This document shows positions 8,432 to 17,342 of a DNA stretch of 64,000 nt, one piece after another. A model generated the notes under the pieces. That model saw only the letters and a program-made list of their open reading frames with translations. It was not told the DNA's origin and searched no databases. Each line of letters begins with the position of its first letter. Position 1 is the stretch's first letter. Made by a program: the position numbers and the translations under genes. This stretch comes from Lewinellaceae bacterium SD302 (GTDB taxonomy: Bacteria; Bacteroidota; Bacteroidia; Chitinophagales; Saprospiraceae): assembly GCA_002591745.1 (NCBI GenBank), contig PDLQ01000024.1, positions 1-64,000 of the forward strand. The letters run 5' to 3'.

Positions 8432-9070
8432 ATGGAAATAAACAAAACAATCGATCATACCGTCCTGAAGCCACAAACGAGTAGTACGGACGTTGAGAAG
8501 ATATGCGTAGAAGCCAGACAGCACGAGTTTTGTGCCGTCTGTGTGCCACCTTACTTTGTTGGCCGCGCCAAACAATTTTTGCAGGGCAGCGATGTCCTGG
8601 TTGCTACGGTAATCGGATTTCCTTACGGATATGCGGGTACCATGGCCAAAGTTGAAGAGGTTAAAAGAGCCGTTGAAGAAGGGGCCGACGAACTGGACAT
8701 CGTGATCAACCTCGGGGCACTAAAGTCCGGAGACTGGCCCCAGGTCAAATCGGATATCGAGCGGGTGGTCACGGCCATACGCTTGAAAGGAAAGGTTAGC
8801 AAAGTGATTATTGAAAGCAGTTTGCTTAGCCAGTCCGAACTGGCCCGGATGGTTCAGATATGTAATGAGATCAATCCTGATTTCGTTAAAACATCCACCG
8901 GAACCCAAGGTGGCGCCACTGAAGAAGTACTGCGCTACTTGCGGGCTAACCTGAAAGCCGGCATAAAAATCAAAGCCAGCGGCGGGATTCGAGATAATTC
9001 CACCGCCCGGGCCATGCTCTCTGCCGGGGCCGACCGGCTTGGAACCTCAAGTGGCGTGGCCCTGTTGTAA
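8432..9070 (+). CDS. deoC: Deoxyribose-phosphate aldolase
   Basis: 212-residue class I aldolase that splits 2-deoxyribose-5-phosphate into glyceraldehyde-3-phosphate and acetaldehyde in deoxynucleoside breakdown. The Schiff-base lysine is Lys153 in FVKTSTG. The proton-relay residues are Asp89 (ELDIVIN) and Lys181 (IKASGG). The phosphate-binding end GADRLGTSSG is intact. Length is typical for the short DeoC type. A weak TATCTTGC box at 8330-8337 lies 94 bases upstream. No other nucleoside catabolism genes are near. Confidence 0.96.
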   Translation: MEINKTIDHTVLKPQTSSTDVEKICVEARQHEFCAVCVPPYFVGRAKQFLQGSDVLVATVIGFPYGYAGTMAKVEEVKRAVEEGADELDIVINLGALKSGDWPQVKSDIERVVTAIRLKGKVSKVIIESSLLSQSELARMVQICNEINPDFVKTSTGTQGGATEEVLRYLRANLKAGIKIKASGGIRDNSTARAMLSAGADRLGTSSGVALL

Positions 9071-9087
9071 AATGTAAAATAGCCAAG

Positions 9088-9492
9088 ATGAAAGGAATAT
9101 TAAGTTGCCTGTTTTTATTCGGACTCTTCACTACGCAGGGACTCACCGGCCAATCGGCGATTTCCGTTAGTCCGGACGAAGATGTTGCCCGTTTGTTGAA
9201 TGCTTTCATCCAGGTGAACACCGCCGAGACCAAGACTGAGGGTTGGCGCGTACAGGTTTTGGCCACTACCGACCGCCAGCGTTTGGAGTCAGTCCAGGCC
9301 CAGTTCAAACTGAACTACCCCAGTATTCCAGTAGATTGGGTACACACCAAACCCTACTACAAGTTACGGGCCGGAGCTTTCCAGACCAAGCAGGAAGCCG
9401 AACGCCTCAAGTACACTCTGGGGCGGCAATTCGACGGCGTCTACCTCGTTAAAGATGAGGTCAATGAATCCGAACTGCTTCGGATGTTCTAA
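9088..9492 (+). CDS. Secreted SPOR-domain protein
   Basis: 134 residues with a signal peptide (about residues 1-21, ending GLTGQS) and one SPOR-type domain at about residues 52-125 (GWRVQVLATTDRQ ... YYKLRAGAFQTKQEA). SPOR domains bind peptidoglycan stripped of side stems, usually at septa. It ends 11 bases before rodA, so the pair is probably an operon acting in cell-wall growth. The role of the SPOR domain here is inferred from the family and the neighbour. Confidence 0.8.
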   Translation: MKGILSCLFLFGLFTTQGLTGQSAISVSPDEDVARLLNAFIQVNTAETKTEGWRVQVLATTDRQRLESVQAQFKLNYPSIPVDWVHTKPYYKLRAGAFQTKQEAERLKYTLGRQFDGVYLVKDEVNESELLRMF

Positions 9493-9503
9493 AATTTCAT
9501 AGA

Positions 9504-10931
9504 TTGCTCGCCTCCTCCAATAAAAAGCTCGGTAACAAAGGAACCGATGTATTGACCTTTTCCCTGTACCTCGCTCTAGTGGGTATTGGTTGGGCAATGA
9601 TCTACAGTACCGGAGCAGGGCTGGAATTTTACCCTAAAAGCCTGGCTCCTTTTCTGTTCACTACCGCAGTGGGCAAGCAGGCAATCTGGATCGGTATCTG
9701 CCTGGTAGTATTCATTGTGATCTTCTTTTTACTGGATCACAAGATATTTAAGCTACTGGCCTATCCAGCCTACGTGGTGACCATACTTGGCCTGGTTCTA
9801 GTATTGATATTGGGGGTCGAAATTAATGGTGCCACCTCCTGGTTTCGCTTTGCGGGCTTTACGATCCAACCCTCCGAACTAGCGAAATTCGGCACTTGCC
9901 TGGCCATGGCGGCCTACCTCAGTTCCTGGTCTAACAAAATGGACAATTTGCAGTCGGTGGCGATTGGTATCGGTATCTGGGTTTTACCCGCAGCGCTGAT
10001 CCTGCTGCAACCTGACGCTGGTTCGGCCCTCGTCTTCGCCTCTTTCCTCATCGCGATGTACCGTGAGGGGCTTACGCCCTTATTATACCTGCTCGGTGCC
10101 TTTACCGCTGGCATGTTCATTTTGGGAATTCTGTTTCCGCCTTTCCTATTGATTGGGCTATTAAGCTGTATTGTCTTACTTATCTACAATTATAATCTCC
10201 CACGTGCCAGACTCGCAGTCTTCGGTGGCATAGTCCTTATTTTCGCAGGGGCCGTATGGGCATGGCTGGAGGGTCATCAATTACTCGTCCTACTATTTAT
10301 GATCGGGTTGACCGCAACGACCAGCGCTTACTTCTTTCTAAGACAACGTGGTCAGCTGGCCAAAATTCTGCTCTTTGGCCTGATTATGGGCAGCGCCATT
10401 GCCTTTACTTCCAATTACCTGTTTAACAACGTCCTGAAGCCTCATCAGCAAGACCGGATAAACGCATGGCTACAACCCGAAAAACTGGACAAGCAAGGAG
10501 CGCTCTACAATCTCACCCAAAGCAAGCTAGCCATCTCCGCTGGCGGGCTGACCGGTAAGGGGCTAACCGAAGGCACCATGACTAAATTTGGTTACGTGCC
10601 TATGCAGCAAACCGATTTCATCTTTTGCGCGGTCGGCGAAGAACAGGGCTTTATCGGCACCACTGCCGTCATTACGCTTTTCTTGATTCTGTTGTGGCGC
10701 ATCACCGTTATTGCTGAACGGCAGCGCTCCGTTTTCAATCGCGCTTATGCCTACGGTGTGGCCGGAATCCTTTTCGTGCATGTGATGGTCAACATCGGCA
10801 TGACGATGGGGCTGCTACCAATAATCGGTATTCCTCTCCCCTTCATGTCCAAGGGCGGCTCCTCCCTTCTCGGCTTCACCGTAATGCTCGCCGTACTGTT
10901 AAAATTGGACAAGTCTAGGGCTGAAGTATAA
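9504..10931 (+). CDS. rodA: Peptidoglycan polymerase RodA (SEDS family)
   Basis: 475-residue polytopic membrane protein of the FtsW/RodA/SpoVE family, the glycosyltransferase that polymerises lipid II during elongation. Signature pieces are IQPSELAKF (about residue 120), LLQPDAGSALVF (about 168) and PLPFMSKGGSSLL near the C-terminus. It is about 100 residues longer than E. coli RodA, with extra hydrophobic segments in the middle (about residues 185-300). The only start near the upstream stop is TTG at 9504; an internal start is possible. Choice of RodA over FtsW rests on overall likeness and the absence of division genes nearby. Confidence 0.88.
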   Translation: MLASSNKKLGNKGTDVLTFSLYLALVGIGWAMIYSTGAGLEFYPKSLAPFLFTTAVGKQAIWIGICLVVFIVIFFLLDHKIFKLLAYPAYVVTILGLVLVLILGVEINGATSWFRFAGFTIQPSELAKFGTCLAMAAYLSSWSNKMDNLQSVAIGIGIWVLPAALILLQPDAGSALVFASFLIAMYREGLTPLLYLLGAFTAGMFILGILFPPFLLIGLLSCIVLLIYNYNLPRARLAVFGGIVLIFAGAVWAWLEGHQLLVLLFMIGLTATTSAYFFLRQRGQLAKILLFGLIMGSAIAFTSNYLFNNVLKPHQQDRINAWLQPEKLDKQGALYNLTQSKLAISAGGLTGKGLTEGTMTKFGYVPMQQTDFIFCAVGEEQGFIGTTAVITLFLILLWRITVIAERQRSVFNRAYAYGVAGILFVHVMVNIGMTMGLLPIIGIPLPFMSKGGSSLLGFTVMLAVLLKLDKSRAEV

Positions 10932-11058
10932 TAATTTTTATCATCTGAACAATACCGATTCTTAAGGTCCCGTTTTCCCTGCATATTCGAACATTGAGAG
11001 AGTAGTTTGAATCATTTACGCGGGATGAGGGCCACTGGCTTTTTATCCCGCTTTTTTG

Positions 11059-11066
11059 ATATCTTG
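11059..11066 (+). promoter_or_regulatory. Possible -7 box for the DUF937 gene
   Basis: TATCTTGT, close to TAnnTTTG, 27 bases before the ATG at 11094. Confidence 0.35.
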
Positions 11067-11093
11067 TCCGTACACAAATACTTCCAAATCACA

Positions 11094-11843
11094 ATGGACT
11101 TAACGGACTTCCTCAAGGGTCAGATGCAACAATCGCTCTCGCCCACCCTCATCGAACAGATGTCTCGCCAGCTTGGCGATAATGTAACTCCCCAACAAAC
11201 CCAACAAGCGGCGACCAGTACCATGAGCGTGCTGCTGAATGCCCTGGCCCGTAACGCCGCTACGCCAGCCGGTGCTGAATCCCTCAACAATGCCCTGGAA
11301 AAGGACAATCACGACAGCGTACTCGACGCCGTGTTGGGCGGCCTAGGTGGCGGTGGTGGCAATTCCGGCGGCGGTATCGACCTAGGTGGTCTCATTGGTG
11401 CACTCGCCGGCAGTGGTCAAAGCAGTAGTGGCGGTGGCATGGGCGGCATGCTCGGTGGCCTGGTAGGCAGTATGCTCGGTGGCAATAGCCGCGCGGCCAA
11501 TGGTGCCGGCATCCTGAAGCATATCCTCGGTCGTCGTACTCAAGACACTGCCGAGCAGATCGGCCAGAACAGCGGCATCGGAACCGGCAACACCCTGAAG
11601 ATGATGGCCATGCTGGCCCCGATCGTGATGGGGATGCTTGGCAAGACAAAAAAACAGGGCAACCTGAATGCCGATGGACTCGGTGGATTACTCGATGGGT
11701 TCTTACGTTCCAACGTTAGTCCACAGAAACCCGCCTCACAGACCAACATCGGCCTGGCCGGTCGTCTGCTCGATCGTGACGGAGACGGTAGTGCCATTGA
11801 CGACATTGCCGGGATGCTCGGTGGTTTTCTGAGCGGCAGGTAA
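11094..11843 (+). CDS. DUF937 glycine-rich protein
   Basis: 249 residues from the ATG at 11094, preferred over the longer frame because the upstream part is not conserved-looking and a promoter-like box lies at 11059. The N-terminal 75 residues (MDLTDFLKGQM ... LNNALEKD) fit the DUF937 / YidB-like type. A long glycine/serine-rich low-complexity stretch follows (about 80-150), then a helical part and a C-terminal piece LLDRDGDGSAIDDIAGMLGGFL. No signal peptide is present. Function unknown. Confidence 0.7.
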   Translation: MDLTDFLKGQMQQSLSPTLIEQMSRQLGDNVTPQQTQQAATSTMSVLLNALARNAATPAGAESLNNALEKDNHDSVLDAVLGGLGGGGGNSGGGIDLGGLIGALAGSGQSSSGGGMGGMLGGLVGSMLGGNSRAANGAGILKHILGRRTQDTAEQIGQNSGIGTGNTLKMMAMLAPIVMGMLGKTKKQGNLNADGLGGLLDGFLRSNVSPQKPASQTNIGLAGRLLDRDGDGSAIDDIAGMLGGFLSGR

Positions 11844-11865
11844 GCTGCCCCTTTTATTCCAACCC

Positions 11866-11897
11866 AAAAAAAGGGCGCAACCAATGGTTGCGCCCTT
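11866..11897 (-). terminator. Terminator of tatA
   Basis: AAGGGCGCAACC and GGTTGCGCCCTT form a perfect 12-base-pair stem with a 3-base loop. On the minus strand it is followed by a T run, fitting termination of tatA. It may also serve the convergent DUF937 gene. Confidence 0.85.
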
Positions 11898-11914
11898 CCT
11901 ATTTGCGAAAACTA

Positions 11915-12169
11915 TTAGTCATTCCGACTAATAAAATCATTTTGCTTTTCCCGCGCACGTTCTCTTTCGCGTTCACGGATTTCGTCTTCCTTTAATCCGT
12001 CTTTAAGCTCTTTTTCGAGAGTGCCACGGGCAGTATTGAATTCGCGGATGCCCTTTCCGATGCCTTTCATCAGTTCAGGAATCTTCTTACCGCCGAACAG
12101 CAGCAGGATCGCAAAAAAAACGACCAGCATCTCCGGGCCGAGGAAGTTGAATAGCAAGATTGAATTCAT
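11915..12169 (-). CDS. tatA: Twin-arginine translocase subunit TatA/E
   Basis: 84-residue pore-forming subunit of the Tat export system for folded proteins. A single N-terminal transmembrane helix (about residues 8-26) is followed by the hinge [20 protein letters not shown], which carries the FG turn and amphipathic helix, and by a highly charged tail rich in Glu, Arg and Lys. tatC is not nearby. No unusual leader is visible. Confidence 0.93.
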   Translation of the reverse strand: MNSILLFNFLGPEMLVVFFAILLLFGGKKIPELMKGIGKGIREFNTARGTLEKELKDGLKEDEIRERERERAREKQNDFISRND

Positions 12170-12324
12170 AACGGTATGTTTTGGCCGCCAGAGCGGCGCA
12201 CTCGGTTCAATGATAGTTTAGACCAATCGGCAAGCTGTGGGTTTACTCACGGACTCACCAAGTTTAAACGTTGGAAGGCGAAGATACGGTATATTCCATA
12301 TCCGGTACGTCCCTTGGCTGTCAT

Positions 12325-13116
12325 CTACCATTGACGGCGCAGTCCTATTTCCAGACCATAGTTATAGAGTCTTTGGGTTTCTTGTTCACTTTGATCTAAT
12401 GTGGTAAAGTGATAACGAATAGTGGGTTGCGCGAAGAGCTGCATGCCCTCGTTAAGTTGGTAGTTCATTCCAAAGGCCAGCAAACCGACCAACTGAAATT
12501 TATTAAATTCAGGCACGTTTATGATAATTCCGGCAGCCTCGGCACGTGCAATTAAATCCACACTAGATCTTGTTTGTAGATGATAATGCGGTGAGAGGCC
12601 GAACTCTAGATAAGGTGCAAAGCGTTTGCCTCCCCCGAATTCCTGACGGAGTACAATCGGAAGCGAGAGAAATAAGTGATTGACGTCTACGGCTTCGGCA
12701 CGTTCCAGTTCATAATCAGGAGCGGTAGTGGTGTATCTATCGTACGTCCCACCATAATTATTACCCGCTATTACGTCCCCCCAACCATTATTACCACCGT
12801 TGGTGATGTTATTAACGATAAGATAGTTGTAAGTATAAAATCGGTAACCTACACTGGCCGCTCTGATGCCCGTACGCAGCCAGGTCTTTGCTCCAAGGCG
12901 GTAATTATAGTTGAGACCCAACCTCCAGTTAAGTCTTGCTTCGTCGTCTTCGTTCCGTCGGTCGATGTATTGCTTCTGGTAAGTATTAGAACCTTCCTCG
13001 CTCAATGAACGGTAAGAGAATTCGAGGCCACCAACAAAGTCAATGGATTGGTTGTTCTGGCCGAAAACGAGTAGCGGAAGGCAGCACAGGCAGAAAGAGA
13101 ATAACAAATTTTTCAT
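12325..13116 (-). CDS. Outer-membrane beta-barrel protein
   Basis: 263 residues with a signal peptide (about residues 1-19, ending LLVFGQ) and alternating strands rich in aromatic residues, ending in a Trp (LEIGLRRQW), as outer-membrane barrels do. It resembles the PorT/OmpX-like beta-barrel families common in Bacteroidota. Long loops contain Asn/Gly-rich sequence (NNITNGGNNGWGD). A hairpin separates it from the oxygenase gene upstream. Ligand or function unknown. Confidence 0.72.
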   Translation of the reverse strand: MKNLLFSFCLCCLPLLVFGQNNQSIDFVGGLEFSYRSLSEEGSNTYQKQYIDRRNEDDEARLNWRLGLNYNYRLGAKTWLRTGIRAASVGYRFYTYNYLIVNNITNGGNNGWGDVIAGNNYGGTYDRYTTTAPDYELERAEAVDVNHLFLSLPIVLRQEFGGGKRFAPYLEFGLSPHYHLQTRSSVDLIARAEAAGIIINVPEFNKFQLVGLLAFGMNYQLNEGMQLFAQPTIRYHFTTLDQSEQETQRLYNYGLEIGLRRQW

Positions 13117-13128
13117 AACGCTTTTGTT

Positions 13129-13162
13129 TTAGAGCTGATTTTTTAGAGAGTATCAGCTCTAA
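13129..13162 (-). terminator. Hairpin between the oxygenase and beta-barrel genes
   Basis: TTAGAGCTGAT and ATCAGCTCTAA form a perfect 11-base-pair stem with a 12-base loop, 10 bases after the oxygenase stop. No strong T tract follows, so it may slow rather than end transcription, or form part of the barrel gene's promoter region. Confidence 0.5.
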
Positions 13163-13171
13163 ATATACGCA

Positions 13172-14119
13172 TTATTTTTTAAGCCCAATTTCCCGCAAAC
13201 GTTCGTCCAGGTACTCCCCGGCGGTGATAGACTCGTAGTGTTTTGGATTATCCGCTGTAACGGTTTTATCCAGTACGGACAGGTCCATTTCGCTCTTGGG
13301 GTGCAGGAAGAAAGGGATACTGAGACGCGGCTTATGCCATTCTTCCCGCGGTGGATTCACCACGCGGTGGGTTGTGGACTTGAGGTAATTGTTGGTCAGC
13401 CGCTGTAACATATCACCGACGTTGATCACGATCTCATCGTTTTCCGGCACCACTTCCTGCCATTCGTTATTCATGTCCAGCAGTTGCAAACCACCGGCAC
13501 TCGCTCCGACCAGTAAGGTGATCAGGTTAATGTCCTCGTGCTGTTCAGCGCGAATGGCACTGTCCGGCTCCTTGGAGATCGGGGGGTAATGAATAGCCCG
13601 CAGAATGCTGTTGCCTGCTTCAATCTTCTCTTCGAAGTAGTTTTCGGGCAGTTCCAGGTGCAGGGCAATGGCGCGTAACAAGTTCCCGCCACTTTCCTCG
13701 AAGGCCCGGTACAACTGGCGACCGAGTTCCATAAATTCCGGCACGGCGTCTACGTCCGGATTATCAGGATAACGGTCCTTGTGAGGATGACCTGCGGCAA
13801 CCTCCTGGCCGATCTGGAAGAACTCCTTCAAATCGGCTACCTCACTCTGTTTGGCGTGTTCCTTACCAAAGCTGGTATAGCCACGCTGGCCCGCCATTCC
13901 GGCCAGTTCGTACTGTCGTTTCTTACTTACATCCAGAGCAAAAAAGCGCTTGGCGGCGGTATAAAAGTCATCAATGAGCTGCTGTGAGATACCGTGGCCG
14001 GTAACGCCTACGAAACCAATTTCGTGAAAAGCCTTGCCGAGTTTATCTACGAAAGCTTTCCGCTGGCCGGCGTCTCCGTCAACGAAGGTGGAAAGATCAA
14101 CTAAAGGGATAGTGCGCAT
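13172..14119 (-). CDS. 2-oxoglutarate/Fe(II) oxygenase, isopenicillin-N-synthase type
   Basis: 315-residue non-haem iron oxygenase. The N-terminal DIOX_N part (IPLVDLSTF ... GFVGVTGHGI) is followed by the double-stranded beta-helix core. The iron ligands are His and Asp in EQHEDINLITLL and the distal His in STTHRVVNPP. The 2-oxoglutarate-binding Arg/Ser pair is in PRLSIPFFLHP. Substrate is not predictable: family members act on amino acids, hormones and secondary metabolites. No biosynthetic cluster surrounds it. Confidence 0.88.
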   Translation of the reverse strand: MRTIPLVDLSTFVDGDAGQRKAFVDKLGKAFHEIGFVGVTGHGISQQLIDDFYTAAKRFFALDVSKKRQYELAGMAGQRGYTSFGKEHAKQSEVADLKEFFQIGQEVAAGHPHKDRYPDNPDVDAVPEFMELGRQLYRAFEESGGNLLRAIALHLELPENYFEEKIEAGNSILRAIHYPPISKEPDSAIRAEQHEDINLITLLVGASAGGLQLLDMNNEWQEVVPENDEIVINVGDMLQRLTNNYLKSTTHRVVNPPREEWHKPRLSIPFFLHPKSEMDLSVLDKTVTADNPKHYESITAGEYLDERLREIGLKK

Positions 14120-14230
14120 GTCAATTTATTTACGATTTCAAATTTACGATTTCAAATTTTAACTCGTTAGATATACGTACCGATGGGCAAAATCGTACAT
14201 CCTCAATCTTAAATCGTAAATATCTTTTGA

Positions 14231-14245
14231 CTAACAAAGTAGCAA
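14231..14245 (-). repeat. Dispersed 15-base repeat, copy b (exact)
   Basis: Exact match, read on the minus strand and followed by TCAAAA. It lies 111 bases upstream of, and in the same direction as, the oxygenase gene. Confidence 0.85.
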
Positions 14246-14283
14246 TGTAAGGGTTTTGAGGTGAATGTTTTTTTGAGTGGTTC

Positions 14284-14350
14284 CCGGATAGCGACCTCCT
14301 GGTCGCTCTGGCAACGAACAGTATTAGAGCGACCGGGAGGTCGCTACCGG
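14284..14350. repeat. Long hairpin after the FMN reductase gene
   Basis: TAGCGACCTCCTGGTCGCTCT (14289-14309) pairs at 20 of 21 positions with a downstream arm at 14326-14346. CCGG flanks the arms on both sides. It ends just after the reductase stop, so it could terminate that transcript, but its size and shape also suit a small palindromic repeat element. Confidence 0.65.
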
Positions 14351-14352
14351 AA

Positions 14353-14853
14353 TTAAAACAACGCCCGCGCCGCCACCAAAGTCTCCCGCCCCAGACAATC
14401 TATAAGCCTCCCTTGCTCGTCATACACCAGATCATCGCGGTATAAATCTACTTTACTTACGATTCGGCAGTTCAAAGCCGCCAGCGTCCAGCAAAGCGAC
14501 TGCATGCAATTCTCTCCCCGCGGCGCGTGGGGCGTCAGGGTAATGGGTAAAACCGGCTTTCCAGCGGCTTCTCCGTCCCTCACTAACCATTCGAGGGCAT
14601 TTTTGAGGGCTGCGGGCAAATTATGGGCATATTCGGGCGTGGCGATGATGATCGCGTCCGCCGCAGACACTGCTACTTTGAAGTCCCCCAAAATATTTGA
14701 ACGGTCACGGTCAGGTACATCCGCGAACAGTGGCAACTGATGAATATCGTAAAAGACCACTTCATCTTCGGACCAGAGGTGGACCAGTGCATTCAGGAGT
14801 AGGCGGTTGCTGCTTTGGGGGCGGGCGGAACCGCAGAGGGTGAGAATCTTCAT
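14353..14853 (-). CDS. NAD(P)H-dependent FMN reductase family protein
   Basis: 166-residue flavodoxin-like reductase. The phosphate-binding loop CGSARPQSSNRLLL begins at about residue 7, and the flavin-contacting motif TPEYAHNLPAALKNALEWL lies at about 92-110. The length and layout are those of the NADPH-dependent FMN reductase / YieF-ChrR family, which reduces quinones, azo dyes or chromate. The physiological acceptor is unknown. It is followed at its 3' side by a long hairpin and preceded by a MITE-like element. Confidence 0.85.
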   Translation of the reverse strand: MKILTLCGSARPQSSNRLLLNALVHLWSEDEVVFYDIHQLPLFADVPDRDRSNILGDFKVAVSAADAIIIATPEYAHNLPAALKNALEWLVRDGEAAGKPVLPITLTPHAPRGENCMQSLCWTLAALNCRIVSKVDLYRDDLVYDEQGRLIDCLGRETLVAARALF

Positions 14854-14870
14854 TGAAGTAAGTTAAGGGA

Positions 14871-15073
14871 TTAGAAATAAGAGATAGGATCGGCTTTGGT
14901 CGCTGCGCTTCCTCGCCTTCAGGAAATAGGACCCGAGCGCGATGCGTTCCAGGGACAAGGGAACGCCAAGCTCTTTTCTATTCCTACCTTAAGCTCGGGC
15001 CGCAAAGCGGTCGACTGTCGTGTGAGCTCCTATTTCCAAGAGCGCAGCGCTCCTATCTCCTATTTCCAAAAGA
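14871..15073. repeat. MITE-like element, copy 2
   Basis: About 200 bases with terminal inverted repeats AGAAATAAGAGATAGGA and TCCTATCTCCTATTTCC. It shares the inner word GATGCGTTCCAGGGAC with copy 3. It fills the gap between the divergently read reductase and aldo/keto reductase genes and encodes no supported protein. Confidence 0.7.
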
Positions 15074-15109
15074 CAATAAACTCCGTCCAACTCCAAACGT
15101 TACAACTCC

Positions 15110-15922
15110 ATGAAAAACATCACCCTCAACGACGGCAACAAAATGCCGCAACTCGGTCTCGGCGTCTGGCAAAGCGATAATGGCAGCGAAGTGATCAATG
15201 CCATTCACTGGGCCCTGGACGCCGGCTACCGCCACGTAGACACCGCCCGGATTTACAAAAACGAAGAAGGCGTCGGCGAAGCCCTCAAAAGCGCAGCCAC
15301 GCCCCGTGACCAGGTTTTCCTGACCACCAAAATCTGGAACGATGACATCCGCCAGGGGAGAGCGGCCGCAGCACTGGATGAAAGTCTGGATCGCCTGCAA
15401 ACCGACTACGTAGACCTTTTATTGCTGCACTGGCCGGTCGACGGCTACGAAGCCGCCTGGGAAGCCCTGGAACAGGCCCGCGAAGCCGGTAAGGTAAAGA
15501 GCATCGGCCTGAGCAATTTTATGCCCGAACACCTGAATGACATCCTGAAAAGCGGATCCGTCGTACCTGCCGTCAATCAGATCGAATACCATCCCTACCT
15601 GCACCAGCAGGACGTAGCCGATGCCTGCGCCGCACAGAATATTGCCCTCACCGCCTGGAGCCCCTTGATGCAGGGACATTTCAAAGACGAATCATTATTT
15701 AGTGAAATTGGCGAGCAGCACGGTAAATCTGCCGCCCAGGTCGTCCTTCGTTGGGATCTGCAGCGGGGTGTGATCACTATCCCCAAAAGTGTCCACGAAG
15801 GACGGATCAAAGAAAATTTTGATGTTTTCGACTTTGAATTGAGTTCCGACGAGATGGAGAAGATCAATGCACTGAATAAGGAGCACCGTTTTGGACCGGA
15901 CCCGCGGGATTTTGATTTTTAA
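15110..15922 (+). CDS. Aldo/keto reductase
   Basis: 270-residue NADPH-dependent oxidoreductase of the AKR superfamily (2,5-diketo-gluconate reductase-like). The catalytic tetrad is visible: Asp in HVDTARIY with Tyr a few residues on, Lys in TTKIWN, and His in LLLHWPVDG. The NADPH-binding end IPKSVHEGRIKENFDVFDF is intact. The TIM-barrel length is normal. Substrate unknown. It is followed by an AT-rich repeat array and has the MITE-like copy 2 in front, so its own promoter may lie within or beside that element. Confidence 0.92.
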   Translation: MKNITLNDGNKMPQLGLGVWQSDNGSEVINAIHWALDAGYRHVDTARIYKNEEGVGEALKSAATPRDQVFLTTKIWNDDIRQGRAAAALDESLDRLQTDYVDLLLLHWPVDGYEAAWEALEQAREAGKVKSIGLSNFMPEHLNDILKSGSVVPAVNQIEYHPYLHQQDVADACAAQNIALTAWSPLMQGHFKDESLFSEIGEQHGKSAAQVVLRWDLQRGVITIPKSVHEGRIKENFDVFDFELSSDEMEKINALNKEHRFGPDPRDFDF

Positions 15923-16046
15923 TGATGCAATGAGCTAATGATGCAATGACGCAATGAGCCACTAGTCTAGATTGGCCATTAGCTCATTGTGTCATTAGCT
16001 CATTTGATCATTAACTCATTCAATCATTAACTCATTTGATCATTGT
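15923..16046. repeat. AT-rich array of TCATTAGCTCATT-type units
   Basis: Units such as AATGAGCTAATGATG on the left are mirrored by CATTAGCTCATT units on the right, so the region can fold back on itself. A similar array is at 63669-63762. It starts directly after the aldo/keto reductase stop. Confidence 0.6.
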
Positions 16047-16143
16047 TTATACAACCCTTCCAATGATCCCAACCTCCTTATGGCGCAGCCGTGCCTAAAA
16101 CTTAGGTAATGGACGGAATACTTCCACTCTTTATTTTTATTCG

Positions 16144-16151
16144 TATCTTTG
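16144..16151 (+). promoter_or_regulatory. bamD promoter -7 box
   Basis: TATCTTTG, perfect for the Bacteroidota -7 box. It ends only 7 bases before the bamD ATG, implying a leaderless or nearly leaderless transcript. Confidence 0.65.
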
Positions 16152-16158
16152 CGCCCCT

Positions 16159-16965
16159 ATGAAAATCAGTCACTTAGCTTTTGCTGTTTTCGCTTTGGTT
16201 TTACTGCTGTCCAGCGGCTGTCGTTCTGAGTTTGAACGCATCCGGACCAGCGGTGACCCGGCCCTGTTATTACAGAAAGCCGACCAGTATTACGATGCCG
16301 AGGAGTATCAGAAAGCGCAGACGCTTTACGAGTTGGTCATCGGCCCCTTCCGCGGAAAGGAAGAAGCGGAAATGATCACCTTTCGTTACGCCTACACTTA
16401 CTTCTACACCGAACAGTATATCCTGGCGAGCTACTACTTCAAGAACTTCGCCAATACCTATGGTGGCAGTAACCTGCGGGAAGAAGCCGACTTCATGTCC
16501 GCTTACAGCAACTACGAGCTAAGCCCGATTTTCCGACTCGACCAATCTTACTCCGAAAAGGCCATTGAAGGCTTCGAGGAGTTTGCCAACCGCTACCCGA
16601 ACAGTGAAAGGGTAAAGCAAAGTAACCTGCTGATTGACGAGATGCGGGCCAAAATGGAACTTAAGGAATACGAATCCGCAAAACTCTACCTGGACCGCAG
16701 GCGTTATCCTGCTGCGATCCGTAGTTTCGACAACCTGCTGATCGACTTCCCAGAAACCAAGCGGGCCGAGGAAATTCGTTACCTCATCACCAGGGCCGCC
16801 TACGAATCCGCCAAGGGTTCATTTTACGAACTACAGCGCGAACGCTACGAAGAAGCCATTAAACGAAGTGAGTTCTTCCTGCGTCGCTATCCGGAAAGTC
16901 CTTACCGTACCGAGGTGGAGAAATTCCTGGAACTTTCTAACAACCGATTAAACGAACTAAGCTAA
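16159..16965 (+). CDS. bamD: Outer-membrane assembly lipoprotein BamD
   Basis: 268-residue lipoprotein of the BAM complex, which inserts beta-barrel proteins into the outer membrane. The signal peptide ends in the lipobox LSSGC, with the lipidated Cys at residue 21. The mature part consists of TPR-like repeats typical of BamD (ADQYYDAEEYQKAQTLYELV at about 41-60, then YFKNFANTYGGS and FFLRRYPESPYRTE). It heads bamD-rpoZ-coaBC-porD, a common Bacteroidota order, and is separated from rpoZ by one base. Confidence 0.93.
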   Translation: MKISHLAFAVFALVLLLSSGCRSEFERIRTSGDPALLLQKADQYYDAEEYQKAQTLYELVIGPFRGKEEAEMITFRYAYTYFYTEQYILASYYFKNFANTYGGSNLREEADFMSAYSNYELSPIFRLDQSYSEKAIEGFEEFANRYPNSERVKQSNLLIDEMRAKMELKEYESAKLYLDRRRYPAAIRSFDNLLIDFPETKRAEEIRYLITRAAYESAKGSFYELQRERYEEAIKRSEFFLRRYPESPYRTEVEKFLELSNNRLNELS

Positions 16966-16966
16966 G

Positions 16967-17314
16967 ATGGCAGATATCAAAGCAAAAGCGCAAGGCCTGG
17001 ACGCCAACGTGAGCGCCCGCGACCTTAACGAACTGGTGAAGGACACCGACAACGTCTACGAGACGCTTTCCATCATCAGCCGCCGCGCCCGCCAGCTGGC
17101 CGTAGACCTCAAGCACGAACTCGACCAGAAACTGGAAGAATTTGCCGAGGTTACCGAAGCGATCGAAGAAGTCGTGGAAAACAAAGAGCAGATCGAGATC
17201 TCCAAGTTCTACGAGCGTTTGCCCAATCCGGTAATCATCGCGATGCAGGAGTACAAGGATGGAGAGTTGTACCACCGGTATAACAATCGTCGGGACCTGG
17301 AGGATGAGGAGTAG
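16967..17314 (+). CDS. rpoZ: RNA polymerase omega subunit
   Basis: 115 residues, the usual length for Bacteroidota omega (RpoZ/Rpb6 type), which helps assemble RNA polymerase. The core helix region reads NVYETLSIISRRARQLAVDLKH (shortened: NVYETLSIISRRARQLA), followed by an acidic C-terminal part. It starts one base after the bamD stop, so the two are certainly cotranscribed. Identification rests on this core motif together with its place between bamD and coaBC. Confidence 0.87.
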   Translation: MADIKAKAQGLDANVSARDLNELVKDTDNVYETLSIISRRARQLAVDLKHELDQKLEEFAEVTEAIEEVVENKEQIEISKFYERLPNPVIIAMQEYKDGELYHRYNNRRDLEDEE

Positions 17315-17342
17315 CCGCGTAGCGGCGGCGTACTAGCTGAAT

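Noticed and set aside
8551-8565. Word TTACTTTGTTGG inside deoC, like the 15-base repeat
   Set aside because: Too many mismatches; it encodes the conserved DeoC residues YFVG and is explained by the protein.
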